A stretch of 64,000 bases of DNA from Streptomyces sp. R302 (GTDB lineage: Bacteria; Actinomycetota; Actinomycetes; Streptomycetales; Streptomycetaceae), in the NCBI RefSeq assembly GCF_012927245.1, contig NZ_JABBGE010000017.1, forward strand, positions 1-64,000, read 5' to 3'. The position numbers were made by a program, and so were the translations under genes. Under the pieces are notes generated by a model. That model ran no database searches. It was not told where the DNA came from and was given only the letters and a program-made list of their open reading frames with translations. The first letter of the stretch is position 1. Each line of letters begins with the position of its first letter. Shown here one piece after another: positions 23,779 through 32,364 of this stretch.

Positions 23779-23779
23779 C

Positions 23780-24874
23780 TCAGACCCCGCCCTCCAGCCC
23801 GGGCTCGCCGGCATCCGGCAGATCCGGCAGCTCCTCGGGCGGCTCCTCTCGGAACGGGGCGTCCAGGAAGAGGGTCCCCATGGCCACGGCGGGCTCGGCA
23901 ACCTCGGTGTCCGGGGTCTCCGAGAACTCGACCTCCAGGGTGAGCCACGAGCTCTGGTCGACCTGCACCTGCCCGTTGCCCGCGGCCGTCAGGCGCGTCC
24001 ACACCTCCAGCTCCTGCGTGGTAGAGCGCAGCTCGGCCGCGATCAGGAACTCACCGGACAGCAGGACGGTGCGCCGCCGGACACCCGAGCCCTCATCGTC
24101 GCCCAGGGGGACGTCCGGGCCCGGCAGGCCGGCGAACACCAGCCGGATGTCACCCGCCACCGGGCTCCCGGAGACCCGGAACCCGGACACGGACAGCTTT
24201 GCCGTCATCCGCGTCGCCCACACCGGGACGTCGAACCGCCAGGTCGTCAGCTGCCCGGGCCACTCCTGCCACGACCCGTCGAGGTAGCCCAGGGTGGTGG
24301 CCTCGCCCAGCCGGGCCGTCCGCATCCCCCGCTCCTGCCGCGGGTTCGCGATGGCACGCAGGTCGGTGATCATCTGCTGCGTGATCGCCGCCGTGTTCGC
24401 GGGGATGTCGATACGCGCGAGGACGATCGCCGAGTCCCGAGGAGCGAGCGTCGCCAGATCCCGCCCGACCGTCGTCGACGGCACCCCCGAGATCACCCGC
24501 GTGAACAGATACGGGCCCGCCTCAGGGTCCGCGGGCAGAGCCCAGCCCTCGCCCGCGGGATAGGGATTCTCCACCCGCGCCACGATCAGGTCGCTGCGCG
24601 GCTGCGCGCCGGTGGCCGCGATCGGGATCGTGTCCGGCACCGGCAGCCGGCCCGCGTACGCCTGGTACGTCGCACCCACAGCCCGGTTGAGGATCGCGCA
24701 CGCACCCGGGGCGACCTGCACGCTCGCGTCGGGCTGAGTCAGGGCGCGCACCACCAGGTCCCGCGCGCCCACCACGCCCTCGTTGCTGCCGAACGCCGCG
24801 TACGCCAGCAGCCGCGCCGTCTCGGCGGAGTGCAGCGCCCCGCCCTCCGTGAACCACGGGACTCCGTCCCACAT
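23780..24874 (-). CDS. Minor tail protein (upper baseplate-like)
   Basis: ATG at 24874 (MWDGVPWFTEGGALHSAETA) has GGAGGAG six bases upstream, so longer forms are rejected. The first 200 residues hold VVRALTQPDASVQVAPGACA, RSDLIVARVENPYP and ITQQMITDLRAIANPRQ, a layout common to actinophage minor tail proteins. The C-terminal half is a beta sandwich (WATRMTAKLSVSGFRVSGSP, LTLEVEFSETPDTEVAEP), probably an outward-facing adhesion domain. It overlaps the upstream tail gene's regulatory gap and is followed after one base by the tail-hub gene. Confidence 0.75.
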   Translation of the reverse strand: MWDGVPWFTEGGALHSAETARLLAYAAFGSNEGVVGARDLVVRALTQPDASVQVAPGACAILNRAVGATYQAYAGRLPVPDTIPIAATGAQPRSDLIVARVENPYPAGEGWALPADPEAGPYLFTRVISGVPSTTVGRDLATLAPRDSAIVLARIDIPANTAAITQQMITDLRAIANPRQERGMRTARLGEATTLGYLDGSWQEWPGQLTTWRFDVPVWATRMTAKLSVSGFRVSGSPVAGDIRLVFAGLPGPDVPLGDDEGSGVRRRTVLLSGEFLIAAELRSTTQELEVWTRLTAAGNGQVQVDQSSWLTLEVEFSETPDTEVAEPAVAMGTLFLDAPFREEPPEELPDLPDAGEPGLEGGV

Positions 24875-24906
24875 CTGCGTCTCCTCCATCGATCCGTCGA
24901 AGGCGC

Positions 24907-24938
24907 GCAGCGTTCCCCAGGGGAACACCTAGCGTCTC
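24907..24938 (-). promoter_or_regulatory. Dispersed late promoter motif, weak copy (minor tail protein)
   Basis: Minus strand: GAGACGCTAG at 24929-24938, followed after about 15 bases by AACGCTG. The second box is poor. It lies in the 85-base gap before the start at 24874. Confidence 0.4.
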
Positions 24939-24959
24939 GCGGAGCGAGGAGCCGGGGCA

Positions 24960-25931
24960 CTAGATGTGGGCGAAGGCGTTCCGCCACTGGATCGTCATGT
25001 AGGCGCTCGGGTCCGGCAGTCCCGTGCACTTGAGCTCGAAGGTCTGCCGGCCGGGCGGCAGCACCATCTCGTCCAGGCGCGGGGAGCCGCGCCGCATCAG
25101 ACCGGCGACCGACGCGCTGCCGCGCGTGACGGTCGAGATCCAGGGGCGGGTCTCGACGGCGATCTTCTCGCCCCGCTTGAGAGTGAGATCGAAGTGCGCC
25201 GTCCACCACCCCTTCAAGACGACGGCGGGGTTGGTAATCGGGCCGTAGATGGTGATGTACGGCCACGCCGCCTTGTTCCCGCCGTTGTACACGACGCCCG
25301 GCGGCTCCCCAGGGGTCACCGGCGGGAGCGGCGGCGGCGAGGGGAACCCTCCGCCGATGGGAGAGGACAGGCGGGGACCGAAACCGCCGGGCTTGGGGAT
25401 ACTCGCCCAGATCAGCGGCACCCGCTCCATCTGCTCGACATCGTCGTACGCAGTGTCGTCCACGCACGCGAACTCCGCGACCACCGGCGTCAGTCCCTGT
25501 CGGGTGAGCTGCGACCCGACCGCCGCCCACTTCCGGGGGCGGCCGTAGAACCGGCGCTGCCGGCCGCCCTGGGTCGTCGACAGCACAGCCGAGTGTCCGT
25601 ACCGCACCCGCAGCGACTCCGCGTCCCAGGCGCGGGCGAACGCCGACAGGCGGCTGAGGCCGGCCGCGTGCCGACCGTGCTGCGTGCTGGAGGCGCCAAC
25701 ACCGTCGACGGCCATCTCGAACGTGATGGTGTTCGAGGCCCGGTAGTCGCGGCCGAACCGGATGCCGTCGCCGCGCGGCAGCACCATGTCGCCGTTGTCG
25801 CGGCTGCCGAGGGTCATCTCGTACGGCTTGGTCAGGTAGCAGCCGGTGCGGAAGGTCCCGAAGGTGAAGTCGGCGCCCGGGTGCCACCGGTAGCTCGGGT
25901 ACCAGAGCCTCCACTCGCCCTCAGCCGGCAT
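24960..25931 (-). CDS. Distal tail protein (Dit-like minor tail protein)
   Basis: Connects tail tube to tail tip. ATG at 25931 (MPAEGEWRLWYPSYRWHPGA) has GGAGG five bases upstream; the start overlaps the tape measure end by 11 bases. Beta-rich throughout, with TLGSRDNGDMVLPRGDGIRF, ASNTITFEMAVDG and a C-terminal galectin-like half (about 190-323: NGGNKAAWPYITIYGPITNP, VETRPWISTVTRG, LKCTGLPDPSAYMTIQWRNA). Bipartite N-terminal and galectin-like architecture plus position directly after the tape measure are characteristic of Dit proteins. Confidence 0.82.
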   Translation of the reverse strand: MPAEGEWRLWYPSYRWHPGADFTFGTFRTGCYLTKPYEMTLGSRDNGDMVLPRGDGIRFGRDYRASNTITFEMAVDGVGASSTQHGRHAAGLSRLSAFARAWDAESLRVRYGHSAVLSTTQGGRQRRFYGRPRKWAAVGSQLTRQGLTPVVAEFACVDDTAYDDVEQMERVPLIWASIPKPGGFGPRLSSPIGGGFPSPPPLPPVTPGEPPGVVYNGGNKAAWPYITIYGPITNPAVVLKGWWTAHFDLTLKRGEKIAVETRPWISTVTRGSASVAGLMRRGSPRLDEMVLPPGRQTFELKCTGLPDPSAYMTIQWRNAFAHI

Positions 25932-28900
25932 GTATTCCTCCAAGTCGGATGCGTCGGAACTCGAACATGGCGTCCGAGATCGCCTCGCCGGGGGTCATCG
26001 GCTGGCTGGTCATCGTCAAGTTGAAATCGCCGCCGACGAGCGCGGGGGCGGGTCCCTGGACGCGCGTCGGGCGCGGCATGGTGGGGGCCGCAGTGCCGTC
26101 GCGGTGAAGCCGTGTGGCGCCGTCGGCGTACTGGCGCATCGCGCCGTTGGCGAAGTAGACGACCCGGCCGCCGAACATCCGGGCCACCTCGTCGAGGATC
26201 GCGGTCGAGCGCTGGCGCTTGGACGGGGCGAGAGGGATGTACGCCTCGCCGCCGGTCTCCGGCTCGGCCCACAGGCGCCACTCACCAGGCCGCGCGATCT
26301 GCGCGATGTGCCGCTCGGTACCTCGGGCGAAGGCGTGCAGGCGGTTCCCGAAGGAGTTGATGCCGCCGTTGGCGAAGGCCGTGAGTCTGGAGGCGGTGCC
26401 GTGGAAGCCGCCGTTGGCGAACCTCACGATGCCGCCGTCGGCCTTCTCCACGACGGACGGCTTGCCGACCGAGTGGTACTGGACGGTGACGTGGACCGTC
26501 CTGCCGGTGAGCGAGTTGATGCCGGACTGGATCGCCTGCACGTTCGCGAGCGGGTCCTGGTTCGGCACGGTGATCTTGACGGTCTTGCCGCCCTTGTCGA
26601 CCTTTTCGATCTTGAAGCCGAGTTCCTCGAGGGCCTTCTGCGCGACCTGCGTGGGGGCCTTGACCTCGATCGACTTGCCCTTCATGTCCGCGACCTTGTC
26701 GCGGACCGCCTGCAGATCGCCGGCCGCCTGCTTCACGACCGCTTCGACGGTGACCGTCTTGCGGTTCGGGGCGTTCGCGATGTCCGTGGTCAGGGCCTGC
26801 AGGTTGCCTCGAGCCGCGTCGGTGCGTGCCGAGACCTCGACGTCCTTCGTGCCGGGGATCCTCTGGACCTGGAAGCCGAGGTTCTGGAGCTGCTGCGAGA
26901 CCTCCGCGGTCGGCGCCGAGATCCGGATGGCCCGGCCCCTCTCCAGGTCCATGAGCTGGGTACGCAGGGCGAGGAACTCGGCGGTCGCCTGCGGGACGCC
27001 GCCGGTCGTCATCACGGTGGTGACGGTGGAGGGGACGAGCCCGAGCTCGTTGACGAGCTTGGTGGCTTCGGCCGTGGGGATGTTGAACGCCTCCGCGAGG
27101 GCGATCGCCTTGGCGCGGGACTGCTCCATCGCGCCCTGGCTGCGGGTCAGCGCTTCCGACATGGGCATAAGGCCCTGCTCGGCGGCCTCCTGGTAGCGGA
27201 CGGTGAGCGCGAGCGCGGAGTCTTTGAGCTGGTTGAGCTGCTGGTTGAGGGTCTGACCGTTGCGGGTGGCGGTGTTGACCTCGCCGCTGCTCGTGACGAG
27301 CGCCTTGCCCCAGCCGCCGGTCTTCTCGCTGGCGGCCGACATCGTGTCCTGGATCTCGAGGAACTGCTCGTTGAGGCGGGCGGTGGCGTCGTGCACGGAG
27401 TCCGAACCGCCGCTCAGCGCGTCCAGGGCTCGCTTCAAGGCCTCGGTGCGTTCGTCGGCGCTCTTGGTCTTGTCGCTGTAGCCCTGGACCGCGGACGACA
27501 GCCGGTCGTACGCGGTGAGGCCCTTGTCGCCGGCCCCGCTCATCGCCTCGCCGAGTTCCGCGTTGCGCTTCTGGCTCTTCTCCAGCTCCCCGCGGACTGT
27601 CGCCAGAGCCTTCTGCGCCTGGGACGCGGCGATGCCCTGCTCGTCGAGAGCCTGCACGGGGCCGCGGGCGGTATGCACCCACGTCTGGTGCGCGTCCGCG
27701 GTCGCCTGGAGCTCCCTGTCCAGGTCCTCCAGCGTCTTGCCCTGGCCGAGGTAGGCGTTGGTCAGGGCTCCGATGCCGATGCCGGCCTTCTGCATCACCT
27801 CGACGAGGCGTCCCTTGCCGTCGGCGAGCTGCGTGTCCTGCAGGAGCATCGCGGCCTGGGCGCGGACGTTCGCGTCGATCGCGCCGCCCGATGCGGCCAG
27901 CGCCTTGGCGAGGGAGTCGACGCGTTCCTTATGCGCCCGCGCGGCGCGGGCTGCGGCCTCCTGCCGGGAGGCGAGGTAGCCGAGGCCGATCGTGATCCCG
28001 GTGATGGCGATGCCGAGGGGGCCGCCGAGAGCTGCCGTCATGCCGCCGATCGCGGTCATCGCGGTGCGGTTCGCGGCTTTGATCCCGCGCATCGCGCCGC
28101 CGAGCCCACGTCCTTCTGTGGCCGCGGTGCGGTAGGCGGTGCCCATGCGGTTCCACAGCGAGACCTGCGGGCCGAGCTGGCCGGGGCCGAGGCTTCCGCG
28201 GAGGGTGTTGCCGACGTTCCGCAGCGACGTCCCGGCAGCGGTGACCTGGGTACCGAAACGGCGCATGAGGTTCGTGATGCCCGAGACGACCTTGAGGGTG
28301 AGCATCAGGCTGAGGAAGGCTGCCAGGACGGTGGTGGCGCCCGGAATTGCCGTCATCAGGCTGTTGAACACGCCCAGCAGGCCACTGAACGCCGTGAGGA
28401 GCAGCCCCAGGCCGAGGCCTGCGTCGGCGACGCTCGCGATGGCGGTGGCGAGGTTGGAGATGAGGCTGATGATGGCGGGGCCGACGCTCTGGCCGAGGGC
28501 GTCGAAGAACCGGCCGACGGCGGGCATCAGCTCGAGGCGGATCTGCTGCACCAGTTTCGTGACCCCGCCGTCCTGCATGGCCCGGCCCAGGCCCCGCATC
28601 ATGTCACCGAACAGCAGGTTGATCTCGTGGAAGGCGGGGGCCGAATCTGCGAAGAACTGCTTCATCGCCTTCTGGCCGGCGCCTGAGGTGGCCCACCGCT
28701 CGAAGCGCTTCATGGCGCCCTCGAAGCCGTTGAGTATCGCGTTGCCGGTGTCCGTCGCGGCCCGGCCGACGCCGCCGAGCCCGCGGATCAGGCTGCCCGA
28801 GGCCCGGCCGAGTTGCGCCGCCTTGTCGCCGGCGTTGTCGAGGAAGCGGGCTAGGGAGCCGGTCTCGCGGCCGGCGGCCACCGACGCCCGCATCCACTGT

Positions 28901-30012
28901 GTGGCGCGTTCGGTCGCCTGGCCGACCCGTTCGGTGAAGGGGCCGGCAGCGATGAGGAAGTCGAGAGAGGCGCGCCCCAGGTTTCCCAGCGAGCCCGTCA
29001 TGCTGCCAAGGACGCGCGAGTTGGTGGACGCGATCGTCTTGAAGTCGCGGCGGAAGATCCCGGAGCGCAGGAACTGCGAGCCGCGCTCCGCCGAGCGTCC
29101 CAGCTGTTCGGCGGTGTCGCCGAGGGCCTTTCGCAGGAGGGGGAACGTGGCTGTGGCGAGGGGTTTGATGTCGTCGGCGACCCGGGAGAAGAACCGGTCG
29201 CTGACAACCTTTCGGACGCCGGCCCACGCGGTCTGGAGCGAGCTGACCGCGGAGACGGCCTTGCGGGCCGACGGCGAGAGCTCGTCCATCGCGGCCTTCA
29301 GCTTCTCCTGCTGCGCCTCGGTGATCTTGCCGTCCCGGGCGAGCATGTCCTGTGCCTTGCGGGTCTCCTTGAGGGCTTCCCCGAAGCCGCTGAAGGCGAT
29401 CTTCGTGGCGGCGGCGGCAACACCGGCGGCGGTGATCAGCCCTGGGATCGCGCCGAGGACTCCGACCGCGGGCGCGGCGGCGGACACGAGCGCGGTGAGT
29501 CCCGCGCCGTACTGGCCGAGGAGGGCGACAGCGGGCTGCGCCAGGGCGACGAGCGCGCCGAGACCGAGCATCCGCAAACCGCGGCGGCGGCCATGGGGAA
29601 GGCGCGGGGTGACGGGGACCGTGATCGGGTTGCGGTCGGCTTCTGTCTGGGCGCCTGCGATGATCCGGCGGACCCAGTCCAGCAGCCCCCCTCGTTCGCC
29701 TTCGGCTTCGTCGGTGGCCCGGACGGGGACGCTCAGGTCGACGTTCTCGATCCGCCGCTGGAGGCCCTCGATCGTGCTTCGGATCCGGTCTTCGTCGATC
29801 TCGACTCGGATCTTCGCGGTGATGCCCTTGGACGCTTCCTTGACGGTGTCCTTCAGGCGTCGGCGCAGTCCCTTGCTGTCGACCTCCACCGCGATCTGGG
29901 CGGCCAGGCCTTCGGCGGCCGTCTCGACGGCCGTGCGCAGCTTCCCCGCGAATCCTGCGAGGTCGGCGACGACCGGCACGTCGAGGCGGCCGGCCTGCAG
30001 GCCTTCAGCCAC
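25921..30012 (-). CDS. Tail tape measure protein
   Basis: Sets tail length and is ejected with the DNA. GTG start (MAEGLQAGRLDVPVVADLAG) lies 51 bases after the chaperone fusion stop. 1363 residues, mostly helical and Ala-rich, with early coiled-coil repeats, a central hydrophobic region (about 430-690, with AIISLISNLATAIASVADAG, LLGVFNSLMTAIPGATTVLA, GLGYLAS) and a C-terminal part containing repeated alpha-beta units of about 60 residues (KDVEVSARTDAARGNLQALT; KTVTVEAVVKQAAGDLQAVR; KTVKITVPNQDPLANVQAIQ). Using roughly 0.15 nm per residue, the tail would be near 200 nm. Largest gene of the tail block. Confidence 0.96.
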   Translation of the reverse strand: MAEGLQAGRLDVPVVADLAGFAGKLRTAVETAAEGLAAQIAVEVDSKGLRRRLKDTVKEASKGITAKIRVEIDEDRIRSTIEGLQRRIENVDLSVPVRATDEAEGERGGLLDWVRRIIAGAQTEADRNPITVPVTPRLPHGRRRGLRMLGLGALVALAQPAVALLGQYGAGLTALVSAAAPAVGVLGAIPGLITAAGVAAAATKIAFSGFGEALKETRKAQDMLARDGKITEAQQEKLKAAMDELSPSARKAVSAVSSLQTAWAGVRKVVSDRFFSRVADDIKPLATATFPLLRKALGDTAEQLGRSAERGSQFLRSGIFRRDFKTIASTNSRVLGSMTGSLGNLGRASLDFLIAAGPFTERVGQATERATQWMRASVAAGRETGSLARFLDNAGDKAAQLGRASGSLIRGLGGVGRAATDTGNAILNGFEGAMKRFERWATSGAGQKAMKQFFADSAPAFHEINLLFGDMMRGLGRAMQDGGVTKLVQQIRLELMPAVGRFFDALGQSVGPAIISLISNLATAIASVADAGLGLGLLLTAFSGLLGVFNSLMTAIPGATTVLAAFLSLMLTLKVVSGITNLMRRFGTQVTAAGTSLRNVGNTLRGSLGPGQLGPQVSLWNRMGTAYRTAATEGRGLGGAMRGIKAANRTAMTAIGGMTAALGGPLGIAITGITIGLGYLASRQEAAARAARAHKERVDSLAKALAASGGAIDANVRAQAAMLLQDTQLADGKGRLVEVMQKAGIGIGALTNAYLGQGKTLEDLDRELQATADAHQTWVHTARGPVQALDEQGIAASQAQKALATVRGELEKSQKRNAELGEAMSGAGDKGLTAYDRLSSAVQGYSDKTKSADERTEALKRALDALSGGSDSVHDATARLNEQFLEIQDTMSAASEKTGGWGKALVTSSGEVNTATRNGQTLNQQLNQLKDSALALTVRYQEAAEQGLMPMSEALTRSQGAMEQSRAKAIALAEAFNIPTAEATKLVNELGLVPSTVTTVMTTGGVPQATAEFLALRTQLMDLERGRAIRISAPTAEVSQQLQNLGFQVQRIPGTKDVEVSARTDAARGNLQALTTDIANAPNRKTVTVEAVVKQAAGDLQAVRDKVADMKGKSIEVKAPTQVAQKALEELGFKIEKVDKGGKTVKITVPNQDPLANVQAIQSGINSLTGRTVHVTVQYHSVGKPSVVEKADGGIVRFANGGFHGTASRLTAFANGGINSFGNRLHAFARGTERHIAQIARPGEWRLWAEPETGGEAYIPLAPSKRQRSTAILDEVARMFGGRVVYFANGAMRQYADGATRLHRDGTAAPTMPRPTRVQGPAPALVGGDFNLTMTSQPMTPGEAISDAMFEFRRIRLGGIHAG

Positions 30013-30063
30013 TGCGGATCATTCCTCTCTGCATGGAGGCCGCCAGCAGTTGCTGATGGCCGT

Positions 30064-30828
30064 TCATCGGCGGGGCGGACTGGCCGGAGCCAGTGGGGGC
30101 GGGGTTGGAGTGCGAGCTCGCGGGCGTGTAGGGGCGGGGCACCGTGCGGGGTTCGCTGCGGCGGCGGTCGGCGGCCAGGAGGGCGACTTCCTCGATGAGC
30201 TGCGCCAGGAGCTCGGTGGTGACCGTCCATCCGTGCGCGGGCCCGGACTGGACGCGGGAGTCGTCCGGTAGGCCGTCGAGCAGAGCGATCAGACGCCGGA
30301 GCCCGAGGAAGTCGGGGTGGTCGGGCCGGAGCCAGAGTCGTCGGGCGTCGAGCTGGTGGTAGCGGGAGAGGTCGGACTCGACGTCGGCCCACCGTTCTCG
30401 GAGGAGCCGCCCAGTCCCAAGAGCTTTCCCACCTGCACCCCGTAGATCTTGGTCAGCATGGTGGTGAGGAAGATGTAATCCTCCAGGCCGGGCCTGGTGG
30501 CGATGAAGTCGGCGTACTGCGCCTTACCCAGGAGCTTGGCGAAGGCCTCGCGGACCGCTTCGAGGAACAGCCGCGGCAGGCGCGGGCGGCGGAAGACGGC
30601 CGTGACGATGTCGTTGATGCCGGCCTCGCCGCCGGTGGCGCTGAAGATCTCCCCGATCAGGCCGAAGAGGTCGAGCTCGTCAGACAGGAGCGGGTCGAGC
30701 GTGTCTGCCGGCAGCTGCGCCGGGAAGTACAGGTCGAGGTCCTCGGTGTAGCGGACGGCGATGCCGTGGGGGTACTGGGTCTCGCGGCGGGCGGCGACGG
30801 CGTCGATGGCGTACGTGATGGTGGACAT
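30064..30828 (-). CDS. Tail assembly chaperone fusion product (gpGT type, by -1 frameshift)
   Basis: The upstream frame (30289-30828) slips back one base at GGGAAAG (30424-30430, complement) and continues in a second frame to a stop at 30064-30066. The continuation reads ALGTGRLLRERWADVESDLS and later LWLRPDHPDFLGLRRLIALL, WTVTTELLAQLIEEVALLAA, a typical second-chaperone sequence that has no good start codon of its own. As in lambda gpG and gpGT, the long product would bring tail tube and tape measure together. The segment ends 51 bases before the tape measure gene. Confidence 0.85.
30289..30828 (-). CDS. Tail assembly chaperone, short form (gpG type)
   Basis: 179 residues starting MSTITYAIDAVAARRETQYP. 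It has a beta start, then helices (ADTLDPLLSDELDLFGLIGE, RLFLEAVREAFAKLLGKAQY, LEDYIFLTTMLTKIYGVQVG). After the slippery site its in-frame tail turns into Ser/Thr/Pro-rich low complexity, as expected where that frame is only the zero-frame extension of a shifted gene. It binds the tape measure protein during tail assembly. Confidence 0.85.
   Translation of the reverse strand: MSTITYAIDAVAARRETQYPHGIAVRYTEDLDLYFPAQLPADTLDPLLSDELDLFGLIGEIFSATGGEAGINDIVTAVFRRPRLPRLFLEAVREAFAKLLGKAQYADFIATRPGLEDYIFLTTMLTKIYGVQVGKLLGLGGSSENGGPTSSPTSPATTSSTPDDSGSGPTTPTSSGSGV
30424..30430 (-). promoter_or_regulatory. Slippery heptamer GGGAAAG for -1 frameshifting
   Basis: The codons GTG GGA AAG contain G-GGA-AAG, identical to the lambda G/GT slippery heptamer. 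The -1 frame is open from here to 30064 and codes for the conserved second chaperone part. Confidence 0.85.
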
Positions 30829-30879
30829 GCGGGGCGGGCCTTCCTCGGTGGTGTTGGTGGGCCGGTAGCGGCAGCGCGT

Positions 30880-30910
30880 GGACGGTCGCAAGCGGGGGTA
30901 CTTGTGTCGC
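30880..30910 (-). promoter_or_regulatory. Dispersed late promoter motif, copy 5 (tail chaperones)
   Basis: Minus strand: GCGACACAAG, 14 bases, ACCGTCC. It lies 52 bases before the chaperone start. Confidence 0.7.
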
Positions 30911-30929
30911 GCGCTGCCGCTGACGGGGG

Positions 30930-31523
30930 TTACGGCACGGGCGCGAAGGCCGGGTCGTCGGTGAGCGTGTACCAGGCTTCGAGATCGTCGCCACCCTGCA
31001 CAGCGAGGCGCAGGGGGAGCGTGGCTTCCTTGGCCTTCGCGAGGTCCGTGGCGACGCCTTCCATCTGCATCGTGCGCGGGAACATGTAGCGGTAGTGCTT
31101 GGAGCCGTCGGCGATCTCGATGCACGCGGCGGTCTCCGAGCGGCCGCCGATGCGGGGCGGAACGAACTTGTAGTGCTTCGGTTCAGTGGTGCCGCCGCTC
31201 GGGGTGACCTCGGTGATCGTGCCGCCGCCGTAGACGGCCCGGAAGTTGGCGCCGGACCACTGCTGGAGGTCGATCTCGATCGTGGCCGCGTCGTCCGTCT
31301 GGAAGATGCGGGTCGGGAGGGAGGCCTGGTGGGACTTGACGGTCTCGAAGCTGGGTTCGGTGTTGAACTTGAGGCTGTCGGGGTTGGTGTAGCCGACGGC
31401 CTGCCAGCCGGCGGGCATGGCGACGGTGGCGTCGGCCGGGGCGGCCGTTCCGACCGCTGCGAGCCACAGGCGGGCAATCTGAGGGATGACGAGCTGGTTG
31501 GGGTTGGCGGTCTCGCCTGCCAT
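30930..31523 (-). CDS. Major tail protein (tail tube)
   Basis: Polymerises into the tail tube. ATG MAGETANPNQLVIPQIARLW follows a CCCCGAGGAGCCCCGCC leader with GAGGAG. 197 residues, beta-rich, with GTAAPADATVAMPAGWQAVG, PDSLKFNTEPSFETVKSHQA, TDDAATIEIDLQQWSGANFR and KATLPLRLAVQGGDDLEAWY blocks typical of actinophage tail tube proteins (the PxGWxxVG start is especially common). Position directly upstream of the chaperones and downstream of the terminator protein is the standard siphovirus order. Confidence 0.9.
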   Translation of the reverse strand: MAGETANPNQLVIPQIARLWLAAVGTAAPADATVAMPAGWQAVGYTNPDSLKFNTEPSFETVKSHQASLPTRIFQTDDAATIEIDLQQWSGANFRAVYGGGTITEVTPSGGTTEPKHYKFVPPRIGGRSETAACIEIADGSKHYRYMFPRTMQMEGVATDLAKAKEATLPLRLAVQGGDDLEAWYTLTDDPAFAPVP

Positions 31524-31558
31524 GGCGGGGCTCCTCGGGGTTTGGTTCCAGGGCCGGG

Positions 31559-31590
31559 TCAGCATGGGGAGCGGACCGGCTTTGCGTCGC
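31559..31590 (-). promoter_or_regulatory. Dispersed late promoter motif, weak copy (tail tube)
   Basis: Minus strand: GCGACGCAAA, 15 bases, ATGCTGA. First box is strong, second is partial. The 36-base distance to the tail tube start equals that of copies 1 and 2. Confidence 0.55.
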
Positions 31591-31594
31591 GTGG

Positions 31595-32020
31595 CTATGG
31601 GTGGAGGGTGACGGCGAGGTTCATCAGCCACCGGGGCTGGCCGTCGACGAGGGGGCTCCACAGCAGCAGTCCGGACGGTCTGACGTCGCTGACGACCGGC
31701 CGGCCGGGGCGTCGGGGCTGCTCGGCGAGCTCGAGGGTGGCCGTCGCGCAGCGCAGAAGAATCCGGCGGAGTTCGGCTTGTCCGGGCCAGCCGCCTGGGT
31801 CTCCGTACGCCTCGAGCGTCACCTCGGGGGTGATGCCCCAGCGCAGGTCCCGCAGGTCGCCGCCGGCTCCGGGGGAGACCCGTAGGTGGGGCCATGGGGC
31901 CTCCTGGATGCCGGAGACTCGGCCGGGGCCGCCGAGAGCTTCGGCGGCCTCCGGGTGTTCCTGCAGCCAGGCGAGGACGGTTGATACCGGGTCCGCGTCC
32001 GCGAGGGTGAGGGCGTTCAT
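31595..32020 (-). CDS. Tail terminator / tail completion protein
   Basis: 141 residues, start MNALTLADADPVSTVLAWLQ overlapping the previous stop (ATGA). It has an N-terminal helix pair, then strands (PWPHLRVSPGAGGDLRDLRW, GITPEVTLEAYGDPGGWPGQ) and helix AELRRILLRCATATLELAEQ, ending in another beta pair. The TPEVTLEAYG strand followed by the terminal helix is the fold pattern of lambda gpU-type terminators. Location between connector genes and the tail tube gene supports this. Confidence 0.78.
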   Translation of the reverse strand: MNALTLADADPVSTVLAWLQEHPEAAEALGGPGRVSGIQEAPWPHLRVSPGAGGDLRDLRWGITPEVTLEAYGDPGGWPGQAELRRILLRCATATLELAEQPRRPGRPVVSDVRPSGLLLWSPLVDGQPRWLMNLAVTLHP

Positions 32021-32298
32021 CAGGACCGGGGGGTGTAGCCCTGCACGCGCAGACGCTCGGCGTACTCCGGGGAGACGAGGATCTCGTCGCCCGGCGTGTA
32101 GTGGGTGCCGTCGACCTCGAGGTGGTGCGACAGCGTGATGGTGACCGGCGCCTCGAAGGGGTTCACGGCCGGACCGACAGGCCCGGCGAGGGCCGGCGGT
32201 CGCGGCGCGGGAGCGGGCTGGGTGACGACGTCAGCGTCGGAGGGCTGTTCCACGGCAGTGGGGGCGGCGGGCTTCTTGGTGGTGGTGTTCGTGGCCAT
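32020..32298 (-). CDS. Small head-tail region protein, 92 aa
   Basis: ATG at 32298 is six bases after the second promoter box, so the mRNA may be leaderless. The first half is a Thr/Pro/Ala-rich disordered segment (MATNTTTKKPAAPTAVEQPS), the second a small beta unit (VTITLSHHLEVDGTHYTPGD, EILVSPEYAERLRVQGYTPR). Short proteins ending in a YxPGDxxxV/ILV...A..L...G pattern are common beside actinophage connector genes and are usually annotated as head-tail connector or stopper components; the exact role is not clear. Confidence 0.7.
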   Translation of the reverse strand: MATNTTTKKPAAPTAVEQPSDADVVTQPAPAPRPPALAGPVGPAVNPFEAPVTITLSHHLEVDGTHYTPGDEILVSPEYAERLRVQGYTPRS

Positions 32299-32303
32299 GG
32301 CCC

Positions 32304-32334
32304 GCACTGTGCACATGCCGACCGCTAGTGTCGT
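32304..32334 (-). promoter_or_regulatory. Dispersed late promoter motif, copy 6 (leaderless geometry)
   Basis: Minus strand: ACGACACTAG, 14 bases, ACAGTGC. ATG at 32298 begins six bases after the second box. It also marks the boundary to the plus-strand gene at 32365. Confidence 0.65.
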
Positions 32335-32364
32335 CCCATCGCAACAGCTCAATGAGGGGGGTCT

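Noticed and set aside
19453..23943. 1496-codon plus-strand open frame
   Set aside because: It is the mirror frame of the tail fibre and tail-hub genes; composition is Gly/Val/Asp artefact and no family-like motif is present.
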